Part shown: positions 1 through 6,846 of the stretch, piece after piece | Layout of the letters: every line of letters begins with the position of its first letter | Numbering within the stretch: position 1 is the stretch's first letter | Assembly (NCBI GenBank): GCA_945862985.1 | Contig: CAMAZF010000007.1 | Coordinates: 23,459 to 87,458 of the forward strand | DNA: 64,000 bases | Reading direction: 5' to 3' | Source: Bordetella parapertussis | GTDB taxonomy: Bacteria > Pseudomonadota > Gammaproteobacteria > Burkholderiales > Burkholderiaceae_A | Made by a program: the position numbers and the translations under genes | The notes under the pieces: generated by a model | Seen by the model: only the letters and a program-made list of their open reading frames with translations | Told to the model about the DNA's origin: nothing | The model's database searches: none

Positions 1-200
1 TATTGAAGACCTGCCCTTGCTCTGGGCAGCCATGCCTGCCAGATGCCGTTGTCCTTCCATTCGGCCGACACCTCTCCCATGTGGGAGGTGTGGCTGGGTT
101 CCCAATAGCAGAGCGTGGCAGCACGGGCCTCTGGCGCAGCCACTCCGAATAAGGCCCCGTCCTCGTAAAGCCTGGCACCGAGCTGAGTGGGCGAACGCAT
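1..200 (-). CDS. glgX: N-terminal part of a glycogen debranching enzyme (GlgX-like), cut by window edge
   Basis: Reading the minus strand from an ATG at 198-200 gives 66 codons with no stop before the window ends. The start resembles the N-terminal carbohydrate-binding (CBM48) domain of GlgX/isoamylase-type glycogen debranching enzymes: a PTQLGARLYEDG-like opening followed by FGVAAPEA and an ATLCYWE segment, where the family has 'G.NFA.FS..A..V.LCLFD'. It begins 6 bp after the glgB stop on the same strand, so the two are probably one operon for glycogen branching and debranching. GlgX would hydrolyse alpha-1,6 branches. TreZ (maltooligosyltrehalose trehalohydrolase) has a similar N-terminus and cannot be excluded from 66 residues. 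Confidence 0.6.
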   Translation of the reverse strand, partial: MRSPTQLGARLYEDGALFGVAAPEARAATLCYWEPSHTSHMGEVSAEWKDNGIWQAWLPRARAGLQ

Positions 201-206
201 GCAGAC

Positions 207-2408
207 TTAAAACCCGACGGGTTTGGGGGTGAGCAGAACGCAGCTCAAGGGGGGTAGGTTCAGGCTGATGGAGTGGGGCTGGCTGTGACGCCCGTGGGGC
301 TGCGCCGGGGAGAGGCTCAGTGCTGACCCACTGCCGCCGAAGGTGGGCTCGTCTGTGTTGAGCAGAACCTCCCAGGCACCGCCTTGAGGCACACCCACCT
401 CATAACCAGCGCGAGGCTGAGAAGTGAAGTTACAGAGGACCAGAACCACTGAACCCGTGTGCGACCATCGCAGCCAGGCCAAGACGCTCTGGTCGTGATT
501 CTCGTGAGAGACCCATTGGAATCCCTTGGGGCTATGGTCTTGGTCATGCAGGGCAGGCTGCCCTCGATAGGCCTGATTGAGGGCGCGAACCAGGGACTGT
601 AGCCCCGCATGCAAGGGCTTCTGGAGCTCTTCCCAGGCGAGTTGTCCGTCTGCGTTCCACTCCGCACGCTGACCCCACTCGCACCCCATGAAGAGGAGCT
701 TTTTACCAGGGTAGGCCCACATGCTCCCGAGCAGGGCCCGCAGGCCTGCAAACCGCTGCCATTCATCGCCCGGCATACGCTGCAGCAGTGAGCCTTTGCC
801 GTGCACCACCTCGTCGTGGGAGAGCGGCAGCACGAATTGTTCGCTCCAGGCATACATCAGCCCAAAGGTGAGGTCATTCTGATGATGCTTGCGGTAGATG
901 CCATCACGTCCGTGATAGCGAAGGGTGTCGTGCATCCAGCCCATATTCCATTTGAGGTGAAAGCCCAGTCCGCCGCTTTGAAAGTGAGGCTCTGGCGGCA
1001 GCGTGACCCCTGGAAATGCTGTTGATTCCTCCGCGATCATGAGGGTGCCTGGACGCTCCACGCCCACGGCATGATTGAGTCGACGGATGAATTCGATCGC
1101 CTCGAGGTTCTCGCGCCCTCCAAATCGATTGGGAATCCATTGGTCTTGGGCACGGCTGTAGTCTCGATAAAGCATGGAGGCCACCGCATCGACCCGCAGA
1201 CCATCGAGCCCAAAACGTTCGAGCCAATAAAGCGCATTGCCGATGAGATAGTTTCTGACCTCTAAACGGCCGTAGTTATAGATGAGGGTATTCCAGTCTT
1301 GGTGGAAGCCTTCCTTGGGATCGGCGTGTTCGTATAGGTGGGTGCCATCAAACCAGGCGAGCCCATGACTATCGGAGGGAAAGTGCGCCGGTACCCAGTC
1401 CAGGATGACCCCCAGTCCTGCTGCATGGGCGGCCTCCACGAATGCGGCAAAGTCTTCAGGCCCCCCGAACCGAGCGGTGGGCGCATACAGCCCAGTGGGC
1501 TGATAGCCCCAGGATCCATCGAATGGAAACTCCGAGATGGGCAGGAGTTCAAGGTGGGTGAAGCCCAGAGAGGCTGCGTAGGGCACGAGGCTCTCTGCCA
1601 GTTCCCGATAGCTGAGCCAGCGCCAGCCGTCATGCTTTCTCCATGAGCCCAAGTGCACCTCATAGATGGAGATGGGCTGATCCAGCCGATTCGCAGCGGC
1701 ACGTGCTGGGCTGATGGGGGCTGCCGGTGGCGCCCCGTGAATCACACTTGCGGTGTCTGGTCTGAGCTGAGCTTGAAACGCATAGGGATCGCTTTTGATG
1801 CGTCGTTGGCCTTGTGCAGTGATCAATTCGAACTGATAGAGGGTTCCCGTTGGGAGTTCAGGGAGGAACAACTCCCACATGCCAGACGGTGTGCGTGCAC
1901 GCATGGGGTGTCGACGGCCATCCCAGTGGTTGAACGGTCCCACCACTGACACGCGCTTGGCGTTCGGCGCCCAGACCGAGAAGCGCACGCCTGGGACGCC
2001 CTCATGCGCCATTGGATGTGCCCCGAGGCACTCAAACGGTCGGAGGTGTTGCCCTTCGGAGAGCAGCCAGAGGTCCAGATCTGAGAGCAGGGGGCCGAAC
2101 CGATAGGGGTCTTCGAGAACCGTGGGTCCGTAGATTCCGCCGTCCTGGCCCCACCACCAGACCCTCAGTTGGTAATCGGGCGGGATGGCGTGAGGAAGCT
2201 CTGTTGCCTGGGTCTGCCAGAGGTCTGTGTAGGGGATGGCCTCAAGGGAGGCGAGGGTGTTGCCTTGGGTGCGCTCGATCACCTCCACTCGCTGCGCGCC
2301 AGGCAAGAGTGCGGTCAGGCGAAGGCTACCCTCCACGGAACGAAGCCCGAGCAGGCTGAAAGGGTCAGCATGTTGGCCGTTTTGGAGGGCGAGTAGGTCT
2401 GGGTTCAT
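207..2408 (-). CDS. glgB: 1,4-alpha-glucan branching enzyme GlgB
   Basis: A 733-residue GH13 enzyme that transfers alpha-1,4 chains to make alpha-1,6 branches in glycogen, in the cytoplasm. Length matches the two-domain-N-terminus GlgB type of E. coli (728 residues). Visible features are N-terminal beta domains, the CBM48 core (FSVWAPNAKRVSVVG near residue 145), and the GH13 barrel with the nucleophile region DGLRVDAVASM, the acid/base region IAEEST and the third acidic residue in LSHDEVVHGKGS. It starts at ATG 2406-2408. It is followed by glgX 6 bp downstream, which supports a glycogen operon. Nothing looks disrupted. Confidence 0.97.
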   Translation of the reverse strand: MNPDLLALQNGQHADPFSLLGLRSVEGSLRLTALLPGAQRVEVIERTQGNTLASLEAIPYTDLWQTQATELPHAIPPDYQLRVWWWGQDGGIYGPTVLEDPYRFGPLLSDLDLWLLSEGQHLRPFECLGAHPMAHEGVPGVRFSVWAPNAKRVSVVGPFNHWDGRRHPMRARTPSGMWELFLPELPTGTLYQFELITAQGQRRIKSDPYAFQAQLRPDTASVIHGAPPAAPISPARAAANRLDQPISIYEVHLGSWRKHDGWRWLSYRELAESLVPYAASLGFTHLELLPISEFPFDGSWGYQPTGLYAPTARFGGPEDFAAFVEAAHAAGLGVILDWVPAHFPSDSHGLAWFDGTHLYEHADPKEGFHQDWNTLIYNYGRLEVRNYLIGNALYWLERFGLDGLRVDAVASMLYRDYSRAQDQWIPNRFGGRENLEAIEFIRRLNHAVGVERPGTLMIAEESTAFPGVTLPPEPHFQSGGLGFHLKWNMGWMHDTLRYHGRDGIYRKHHQNDLTFGLMYAWSEQFVLPLSHDEVVHGKGSLLQRMPGDEWQRFAGLRALLGSMWAYPGKKLLFMGCEWGQRAEWNADGQLAWEELQKPLHAGLQSLVRALNQAYRGQPALHDQDHSPKGFQWVSHENHDQSVLAWLRWSHTGSVVLVLCNFTSQPRAGYEVGVPQGGAWEVLLNTDEPTFGGSGSALSLSPAQPHGRHSQPHSISLNLPPLSCVLLTPKPVGF

Positions 2409-2420
2409 GGCGATCGAGGC

Positions 2421-2636
2421 CTAGGCATGGGGCTCTTTTGATTTTCGGTGCCTCATACGAATGAAATCAAATAGGGCGCCGATTGCAACGCCCAGGGCAA
2501 TACCCATCGACACACTGAGTCCTATATCGTCAGACCAGGATCCATACGCTGCACCAAAGGCAACGCCCAGGGCAGCCCCAATCCCTATTCCATGTCCAGT
2601 TTGGCTCCTGACCGATGCATCGCTCGTCTCCTGCAT
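2421..2636 (-). CDS. Small glycine-rich hydrophobic protein
   Basis: A 71-residue protein of unknown function. The start at 2636 is chosen because a strong AAGGAGG ribosome binding site lies four bases upstream; an in-frame ATG at 2657 has no such site. The middle has two glycine-rich hydrophobic stretches (GIGIGAALGVAFGAAYG and SMGIALGVAIGALF) with GxxxG spacing, followed by a basic tail (RMRHRKSK). This suggests two short membrane-inserting helices or a glycine-zipper fold. It lies just upstream of glgB on the same strand, 12 bp away, but I see no functional link to glycogen. Confidence 0.6.
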   Translation of the reverse strand: MQETSDASVRSQTGHGIGIGAALGVAFGAAYGSWSDDIGLSVSMGIALGVAIGALFDFIRMRHRKSKEPHA

Positions 2637-2755
2637 GAAGCCTCCTTTTCTGTCCACTGTCGGTTTTTACTCTAGCACCCCCCGCAGTCCAGCTGCACCC
2701 ACCTCAGGAGGATGTTTACCGGAACCGAATACCGAACGAGCCTGGACTTGCGGAT

Positions 2756-3097
2756 TCAATTGCCAAGTAGGCGGCGAGCGAGCACGGCCTGCATGTCGCG
2801 CCGGCCGTCCACAATCAAATAAATAATGACCTTGTTGTCAGCAACACGGTAGATCACTCGGTAAGGCTTGAAGAGGGTCTGCCGGTATTCTTTGATACCC
2901 AAGCTGACTAGTTCCTTGGGGTAGCTGCCGTGCTCTGGGAGTCTCGACAGGCTCTCCACAACATCCATCAACGCATCGAGAACATGGTTGGCGCTGGCAG
3001 CGCCGTCGAACTCGCGGATGTAATCGTAGATGGCCTCTAGGTCTTGCTCGGCACCCTGGGTGAGTAGGACTTCAAACTTGGCCGACTTGCCTGCCAT
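2756..3097 (-). CDS. ParE/RelE-family toxin
   Basis: A 113-residue type II toxin of the RelE/ParE superfamily. The family folds as an antiparallel sheet packed on two N-terminal helices. Here the helices (AEQDLEAIYDYIREF), the central KEYRQTLFKPYRVIYRV strand pair and the C-terminal VIIYLIVDGRRDM strand are all visible. ParE members poison gyrase and RelE members cleave mRNA on the ribosome; the sequence does not say which. The gene starts 5 bp after the upstream Phd-like antitoxin stop, giving the usual antitoxin-toxin order. It appears intact. Confidence 0.88.
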   Translation of the reverse strand: MAGKSAKFEVLLTQGAEQDLEAIYDYIREFDGAASANHVLDALMDVVESLSRLPEHGSYPKELVSLGIKEYRQTLFKPYRVIYRVADNKVIIYLIVDGRRDMQAVLARRLLGN

Positions 3098-3102
3098 CAG
3101 TC

Positions 3103-3372
3103 TCAGGCCCGCTTTGCGCGAAGACGTGCAACAACGTCAGCCGCGGGCTTAACCTTGCCAGCCGCCACATCCTGGTTTCCAAGCGCAAGAATTTTCAACA
3201 TGGCCAGTGTTTCTTGTGTCTCTTCAAATGAGGCGACATCCTGCAGGACCGCTTTGGCCTCTCCGTTTTGGGTAATCACCAGCGGTTCGCGTTGCTCTGT
3301 GAGGTGCGTGAGAACCTCAGCGGCATTGGCTTTGAGGTAGCTGATGGGTTTGACTTGGGATGAGTAGCGCAT
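3103..3372 (-). CDS. Phd/YefM-family antitoxin
   Basis: An 89-residue antitoxin with a typical Phd/YefM N-terminus: VKPISYLKANAAEVL, then REPLVITQNGEAKAVLQD, which forms the DNA-binding fold that represses the operon. The C-terminal part (ALGNQDVAAGKVKPAADVVARLRAK) is the toxin-neutralising tail. I take the ATG at 3370-3372. A longer frame runs to 3582, but the extra 70 codons cross a hairpin repeat and do not look like protein. The TATATT at about 3400 (minus strand) could be its -10 box. It pairs with the toxin 5 bp downstream. Confidence 0.88.
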   Translation of the reverse strand: MRYSSQVKPISYLKANAAEVLTHLTEQREPLVITQNGEAKAVLQDVASFEETQETLAMLKILALGNQDVAAGKVKPAADVVARLRAKRA

Positions 3373-3440
3373 GACTGTGCTCCAGGCTTGGGTAGGACCT
3401 AATATAGTCTTTTTATGGCCTTTTCGCGCGATGTGGGCGA

Positions 3441-3479
3441 GGCGGGAGTGGCTCCGACATAACTTTGCTTCGCAAAGTG
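3441..3479. repeat. 39-bp repeat related to the right-hand island edge
   Basis: The first 18 bp (3441-3458) are identical to 46469-46486, which lies inside the duplicated block next to ssrA. The next ~20 bp of both copies contain the same small palindrome (ACTTTGC ... GCAAAGT). Both copies abut a strong terminator-like hairpin. This could be the left-hand relic of the site used by DNA that entered at ssrA, or simply a dispersed repeat of this genome. Confidence 0.55.
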
Positions 3480-3480
3480 A

Positions 3481-3516
3481 AAACACAAAAAGCCCACGAG
3501 GGGCTTTTGTGTTTTT
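3481..3516. terminator. Hairpin terminator, probably bidirectional
   Basis: A nearly perfect inverted repeat: the left arm 3481-3495 and right arm 3501-3514 pair with one bulged A, and the stem is flanked by A and T runs on either side. The GC-rich centre (GCCC ... GGGC) with AT-rich lower stem fits a rho-independent terminator that could work on both strands. On the minus strand it would stop transcription coming from hicAB before the phd/parE pair. Confidence 0.6.
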
Positions 3517-3709
3517 GGTGGTGCCTCGACACCACGGTTCAAACAACACTCTCACGGGCCCTGATGGCTGCAAGGGGTTCATGGATATTCTGCCGTAAAC
3601 CCCCGTGACTTTTCCCGATCAGCAGCCAAACCCTCAGCTGTACTCAACGCTCCCATGCATCATTTCTAGGCACTCCGCGCAAAAAACTTCGGCATCACAG
3701 TCCGCGCCA

Positions 3710-4045
3710 TCAGCCAGGTTGAGCCGCATGCTGCAAGACCTCAGTCGCCCATTGGTTCAAGCTTTTGCCTGCGGCCTGTGCAGCAACAAGTGCACGGCCG
3801 TGGATCTCGGGCGTGACACGCAACAACAACTTGCCGGAAGCGGGCTTTTCAGGGGGTATGCCCTGCTCCTTGCAATCGGCAAGGTAGTCCTTGATCGCAA
3901 GCTCAAACTCAGCGCGCAACTCGGCCACCGTCTCGCCATGGAAGCTGATGATGTTGCGAATACCAAGAATGCGCCCGGCAAAAATGTTGTCGCGCTCGTC
4001 GTACTCGACCCGCGCGGTGTAACCCTTGTAAGTCATGGTGTTCAT
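3710..4045 (-). CDS. hicB: HicB-family antitoxin
   Basis: A 111-residue HicB antitoxin. The N-terminal half is the degenerate RNase-H-like HicB fold: YKGYTARVEYDERDNIFAGRI, then the ISFHGETVAELRAEF helix. The C-terminal half (KLLLRVTPEIHGRALVAAQAAGKSLNQWATEVLQ) is a ribbon-helix-helix DNA-binding domain of the HicB/Arc type. The start at 4045 overlaps the hicA stop as ATGA, which couples translation. The toxin gene comes first, as is usual for hicAB. HicB binds HicA and represses the operon, probably through the palindrome at 4304-4324. Confidence 0.92.
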   Translation of the reverse strand: MNTMTYKGYTARVEYDERDNIFAGRILGIRNIISFHGETVAELRAEFELAIKDYLADCKEQGIPPEKPASGKLLLRVTPEIHGRALVAAQAAGKSLNQWATEVLQHAAQPG

Positions 4046-4296
4046 TGCTGTACTCCTGCACGTTCCAAAAATTCTCGAGCTTCCTCCACCTGATACCGCT
4101 TGGCTTCCTTGCCAGGATGTGGCCGATGACAGCGCCACTGCTCTCCATTGAGTTCGATCCTGACACGAGATCCTTCGCGCTCTACAACCGAGCCGCCGAG
4201 TGCCTTGATCAGCGCCTCGATGTCGGCGAACACAATTGACGCCGACGTCGGGCGAGTGAAGATCGCAGCAAGCGTCTTGCGGTGTTTGGTGTTCAT
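4042..4296 (-). CDS. hicA: HicA-family mRNA interferase toxin
   Basis: An 84-residue protein with the small dsRNA-binding-like HicA fold. It has a FADIEALIKALGGSVVEREGSR helix-strand unit and then the HRPHPGKEAKRYQVEEAREFL segment; the family's catalytic His lies in an equivalent 'H.PH..K....Y.V' motif. HicA toxins cleave mRNA and tmRNA. The ATG at 4296 is used; the frame could begin at a TTG at 4302. The N-terminal ~18 residues are a little longer than in minimal HicA proteins. It is followed by hicB with a 4-bp overlap. Confidence 0.88.
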   Translation of the reverse strand: MNTKHRKTLAAIFTRPTSASIVFADIEALIKALGGSVVEREGSRVRIELNGEQWRCHRPHPGKEAKRYQVEEAREFLERAGVQQ

Positions 4297-4303
4297 CGAC
4301 AAA

Positions 4304-4324
4304 TGCTATCATAAAACGATAGCA
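4304..4324. promoter_or_regulatory. Palindromic candidate operator of hicAB
   Basis: A perfect 7-bp inverted repeat TGCTATC / GATAGCA with a 7-bp AT-rich spacer lies 7 bp upstream of the hicA ATG. Its position over the likely promoter fits autoregulation by the HicB ribbon-helix-helix domain. Binding is inferred from position and symmetry only. Confidence 0.6.
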
Positions 4325-4367
4325 GATCAAGCTCTGCGAGGAGAAGTAACCCTGATCCGGGCTCGTA

Positions 4368-4530
4368 TCAGAGTTGGCGCACCCACGGCGCCTTTCTTGA
4401 AAGCGCCCTCTCCAATCCTGGATTCGGTTGTGCGGGCCGATCAAGCAAGTTCAGAAACTCTTCATACTTTTCTGTGGACAGCAAAAAGTAGCGCTGATCG
4501 GCGAGGTCATGAACCGCTGGGGCGATGAGA
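4368..4530 (-). pseudogene. C-terminal remnant of a TacA/DUF1778-type antitoxin
   Basis: About 50 residues match the C-terminal toxin-binding tail of DUF1778 (TacA) antitoxins. These typically read 'F.LS.E....FL.ALD.PP.PNP.L..LL.R.APW'; here the frame gives FLLSTEKYEEFLNLLDRP, then NPGLERALSRKAPW. The N-terminal ribbon-helix-helix is gone and the frame runs upstream into unrelated sequence. No GNAT (TacT) toxin follows. This is a decayed fragment of a TacAT module. Confidence 0.7.
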
Positions 4531-4549
4531 TCTGGCCTTGGACGGCCAA

Positions 4550-4885
4550 TCAGGCGATCGCAAGCGTCAGATGACCGATTGGCTCTGCGGCAGGTCGTAC
4601 CATGATCTTGATATCGTACCCAAGACGATTCAGGCACTCCATCAGTTTGCGCTCGGAGAGGTTGGCGAAGTCACCGCGCATCATCCCCGACACTTTGGGT
4701 TGCGCGATGCCCATGCGCCGGCCAGCCTCTTCCTGGGTCAAGCCAAGACGACGCACGGCACGGGTGATCTCGATCACCAAGCCGGACTTGATCTTGAGCT
4801 TCTCAGCATCGGCCAAGCCGAGGTCGGCGAACACGTTGCCAGAGCTGGTTTCGATCTCGATGCCTTCAATCATGCGCTTTGCCAT
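4550..4885 (-). CDS. XRE-family antitoxin (HigA-like)
   Basis: A 111-residue protein with a Cro/C1 helix-turn-helix (TRAVRRLGLTQEEAGRRMGIAQPKVSGMMR split over helices 2-3) followed by FANLSERKLMECLNRLGYDIKI. This is the arrangement of COG5606-type antitoxins that pair with DUF891/HigB toxins. It would neutralise its toxin and repress the operon. The ATG at 4883-4885 is used. Its 5' end overlaps the 3' end of the broken DUF891 toxin by 20 bp, so the original toxin-first operon is still visible although the toxin has lost its N-terminus. Confidence 0.88.
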   Translation of the reverse strand: MAKRMIEGIEIETSSGNVFADLGLADAEKLKIKSGLVIEITRAVRRLGLTQEEAGRRMGIAQPKVSGMMRGDFANLSERKLMECLNRLGYDIKIMVRPAAEPIGHLTLAIA

Positions 4886-5065
4886 GTCGTATCTCCTTTG
4901 CCAGCGCCTCGGCCACCTTGAGCCTGGCGCGAATGATGTCCATGTCCTCTTTCGGCGTGGCGATCCCACTCTTGCTCTTCTTCTGAAAGCAGTGCAGTAC
5001 AAACACCGCTTCCGGGAACTTCACCGTGTATACGGCGCGGTAGGTACCCTGAGCGACTTTCTGAG
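4866..5065 (-). pseudogene. C-terminal fragment of a DUF891/HigB-like toxin
   Basis: Reading the frame that ends with the TGA at 4866-4868 gives TYRAVYTVKFPEAVFVLHCF, then KKSKSGIATPKEDMDIIRAR and a short tail. This is the second half of the phage Gp49-like/DUF891 RelE-fold toxins ('FRV.Y.....AVYVLH.FQKK...T...D...A'). The N-terminal half is missing: upstream of about 5065 the sequence belongs to a different gene fragment in another frame. The toxin is therefore almost certainly inactive, while its antitoxin downstream is intact. Confidence 0.72.
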
Positions 5066-5105
5066 CGGTCAGCCGAAGTCGGAATCAACCGGGTTTGTGT
5101 CGGCT

Positions 5106-5292
5106 GAACGATCTTGAGCAAAGGCAGGTTGTCTTTACCGACCGCCTCTGCCAGTGACTGCACCGAGGTGAACCAGATCTTGGGATCAGTCGGATTAGGC
5201 TTGTACTCGCCGCGCGCAATGGCAAGCACCCGCTCACGGATCAAATCCTGCGGCATGACTCCAACGACGGTATCCACGACACTGCGCTTCAT
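5106..5292 (-). pseudogene. N-terminal fragment of a putative DNA-binding regulator
   Basis: About 62 residues (start MKRSVVDTVVGVM) include RERVLAIARGEYKPNP followed by DPKIWFTSVQSLAEAV. This looks like the opening of small helix-turn-helix regulators found in toxin-antitoxin loci, whose 'PKIWFTS...LA..L' motif precedes the DNA-binding part. Homology stops near 5106, where the frame runs into out-of-frame DUF891 sequence. The start overlaps the vapB stop as TAATG. The junction looks like a deletion that fused two unrelated modules. Confidence 0.5.
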
Positions 5293-5525
5293 TAAAAGAC
5301 TTCCCGCTCGGGTTGCTTCTGAACAGCACGTTCAGGCAAAAAGTCCTTGCTCACACGTGAGCCGTGCATAAAGAAGTCATCCCAGGTTTGACCGTTGGGT
5401 GCAATGATTCGCTCATGCACTTTGACGTGTATCTCCACCTTGAGTACACCTTCGGGCAAGCGAACCTCCAAAGGCGGCAGGACGGCTTGGGCGCTTTTAT
5501 TCACGAAAACGGTGCTGATAGACAT
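5292..5525 (-). CDS. VapB-type (AbrB-fold) antitoxin without a partner
   Basis: A 77-residue VapB antitoxin. It has an N-terminal SpoVT/AbrB swapped-hairpin domain (MSISTVFVNKSAQAV ... LEVRLPEGVLKVEIHV) and a C-terminal tail (GQTWDDFFM ... DFLPERA...QPERE) of the type that binds PIN-domain VapC toxins. VapC would normally follow at once, but the next frame is an unrelated regulator fragment, so the antitoxin is an orphan. A GTGAC/GTCAC inverted pair at 5550-5569 is a possible operator. The gene itself looks intact. Confidence 0.82.
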   Translation of the reverse strand: MSISTVFVNKSAQAVLPPLEVRLPEGVLKVEIHVKVHERIIAPNGQTWDDFFMHGSRVSKDFLPERAVQKQPEREVF

Positions 5526-5650
5526 CGGGAGATATTTCCTAACAATTTAGTGACGAGTGTGTATGTCACCTCAAGAGCCGTCAAATTGTCCGCAGTAAGC
5601 GCCCGGAGCCTCCAGAACGGCGTTGGATGACCCGTCAAATCCTCGAGCCG

Positions 5651-6103
5651 TTACACCCAATCGGCTCGACTTGCTGCCACCAGTGCGGCCCAGTCATCGG
5701 GCGGATGGCCCCGTTCAAGCATGCGCTGAAACACCGCGTACGGATCACTCTTGCTGCCTGAAGATCGCAATGTATTTTCATCATTGACCCAGGCAAAGAT
5801 GATGATCCGGGACTTGGAGTCAAACCGGAAAAAAAGACGAAACCGCCGCCCGATCTTTGCGCGTCGCCAGTGCCGAAACGCAGCCCCCATCGTGTTGCCT
5901 TGCCGGTACTCCTCCCGATTCGGATCGCTGGGCACCGCATCAAAGATCAGTTTCGAGAGCGCCGCAAAAAGCCGGACGTTGGCGTTGGATTCAAACCCTT
6001 GTGGGTCTTGCTGCCGCGCCCGCTGGTCGGCGGCGTGCAGTTTTTGCAGTTGCTCGGACAGGCATTCGTGGAAGAGCAGACTCCAGCCGTGACGCTGGAT
6101 CAC
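5651..6103 (-). CDS. yhaV: YhaV-family toxin ribonuclease
   Basis: A 150-residue RelE-superfamily toxin of the YhaV type. Typical family segments are the WSLLFHECLSEQLQKL start, the SNANVRLFAALSKLIFDAVP region, RFRLFFRFDSKSRIIIFAWV and the LRSSGSKSDPYAVFQRML block. In E. coli YhaV is a ribosome-dependent RNase held in check by PrlF. The gene overlaps the upstream prlF by 4 bp (ATGA), the usual antitoxin-toxin order. No sign of disruption. Confidence 0.93.
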   Translation of the reverse strand: MIQRHGWSLLFHECLSEQLQKLHAADQRARQQDPQGFESNANVRLFAALSKLIFDAVPSDPNREEYRQGNTMGAAFRHWRRAKIGRRFRLFFRFDSKSRIIIFAWVNDENTLRSSGSKSDPYAVFQRMLERGHPPDDWAALVAASRADWV

Positions 6104-6420
6104 AGCGCCACATCGCCTTCAATGTCGGCATTCAGATCTACAGGCAGCGTCACTGCGGCCTGCATAGCCTGCACCAGCCCGTCCGGCAGGTTGCACAAGT
6201 GCTGACCCGTGCAGATGTCTTTTTCGAGCAAGGCCAAAAACGAAGCAATGGCTGGGTCCTCGTGGGATGCTTCATCGGCACGGGTGACGATGACTTGTGA
6301 TCCCCGCAGGTCAAACGCAACCTTACCTCCGTAGTCCACGCCTAGCGCCTGACGGATAGGCTTGGGCAAAGTGATCTGACCCTTGGAAGTGATGGTGGCG
6401 ACCTCGTGAATGGCGGGCAT
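6100..6420 (-). CDS. prlF: PrlF-family antitoxin
   Basis: A 106-residue AbrB-fold antitoxin: EVATITSKGQITLPKPIRQALGV is the swapped-hairpin DNA-binding motif, and the acidic C-terminus (ASFLALLEKDI ... DLNADIEGDVAL) binds YhaV. The start at 6420 is chosen because the AbrB domain begins directly after it; the frame extends to 6504 but that stretch contains the operator. It forms an operon with yhaV and is probably autoregulated through the 26-bp palindrome 24 bp upstream. Confidence 0.92.
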   Translation of the reverse strand: MPAIHEVATITSKGQITLPKPIRQALGVDYGGKVAFDLRGSQVIVTRADEASHEDPAIASFLALLEKDICTGQHLCNLPDGLVQAMQAAVTLPVDLNADIEGDVAL

Positions 6421-6443
6421 AGCTGATCTCCTCAATTTGGCCC

Positions 6444-6469
6444 CATGGTAAGGAACTTTCCTTACCATG
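6444..6469. promoter_or_regulatory. 26-bp palindromic operator of prlF-yhaV
   Basis: Perfect 12-bp arms (CATGGTAAGGAA and its reverse complement) separated by two bases, placed 24-49 bp upstream of the prlF ATG. PrlF/YhaV complexes are known to repress their own promoter, so this is the obvious binding site. Binding is inferred. Confidence 0.75.
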
Positions 6470-6504
6470 TCAATCACCATGTGGCTCAGCCAGCCGACCG
6501 GCAA

Positions 6505-6846
6505 GGGTCTGAAAGTAGCCTTACGGACGCCGATGGCTTTTTTCAGTACCCACCGGCGAACGCTTATCCATTACAAACAGCCACTTGTAACCTGTTGATT
6601 TATACGGAAGTGGCCTGGAGAACGCTCGCGAGGCTACGCGCGTAAGTGGTTGTCACCATTTGGAAATTCCAAAAAAAATCCCGATCGGAGAATGGTCGGG
6701 ACTTTGGATGAATGGTGGTGGATTGGCGACTCAGAACTCAACGCAGTATATGAGCTACCAACCAAACTTGACATCTGTAGCTGTGTTTTGCTGACAATTG
6801 CGGTATTTTGATAGATCGGTTCACGTCGCCCCGCCCATTTGAAGCC
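6505..6846. other. Intergenic spacer between prlF-yhaV and hipBA
   Basis: This 342-bp stretch has no supportable gene. It contains the hipBA terminator hairpin at 6671-6701 and otherwise low-complexity noncoding sequence. A 66-codon plus-strand frame at 6445-6645 begins inside the prlF operator and shows no family resemblance. Confidence 0.6.
6671..6701 (-). terminator. Rho-independent terminator of hipBA
   Basis: On the minus strand a TCCCGA / TCGGGA stem (6 bp, 11-base loop) is followed immediately by eight T residues (A run at 6671-6678 on the plus strand). It lies about 145 bp downstream of the hipA stop with no gene between, so it most likely ends the hipBA transcript. Confidence 0.7.

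Noticed and set aside
3103..3582. Long N-terminal extension of the Phd-like antitoxin
   Set aside because: The extra 70 codons cross the 3441-3516 repeat and hairpin, and the Phd domain starts right after the ATG at 3372.
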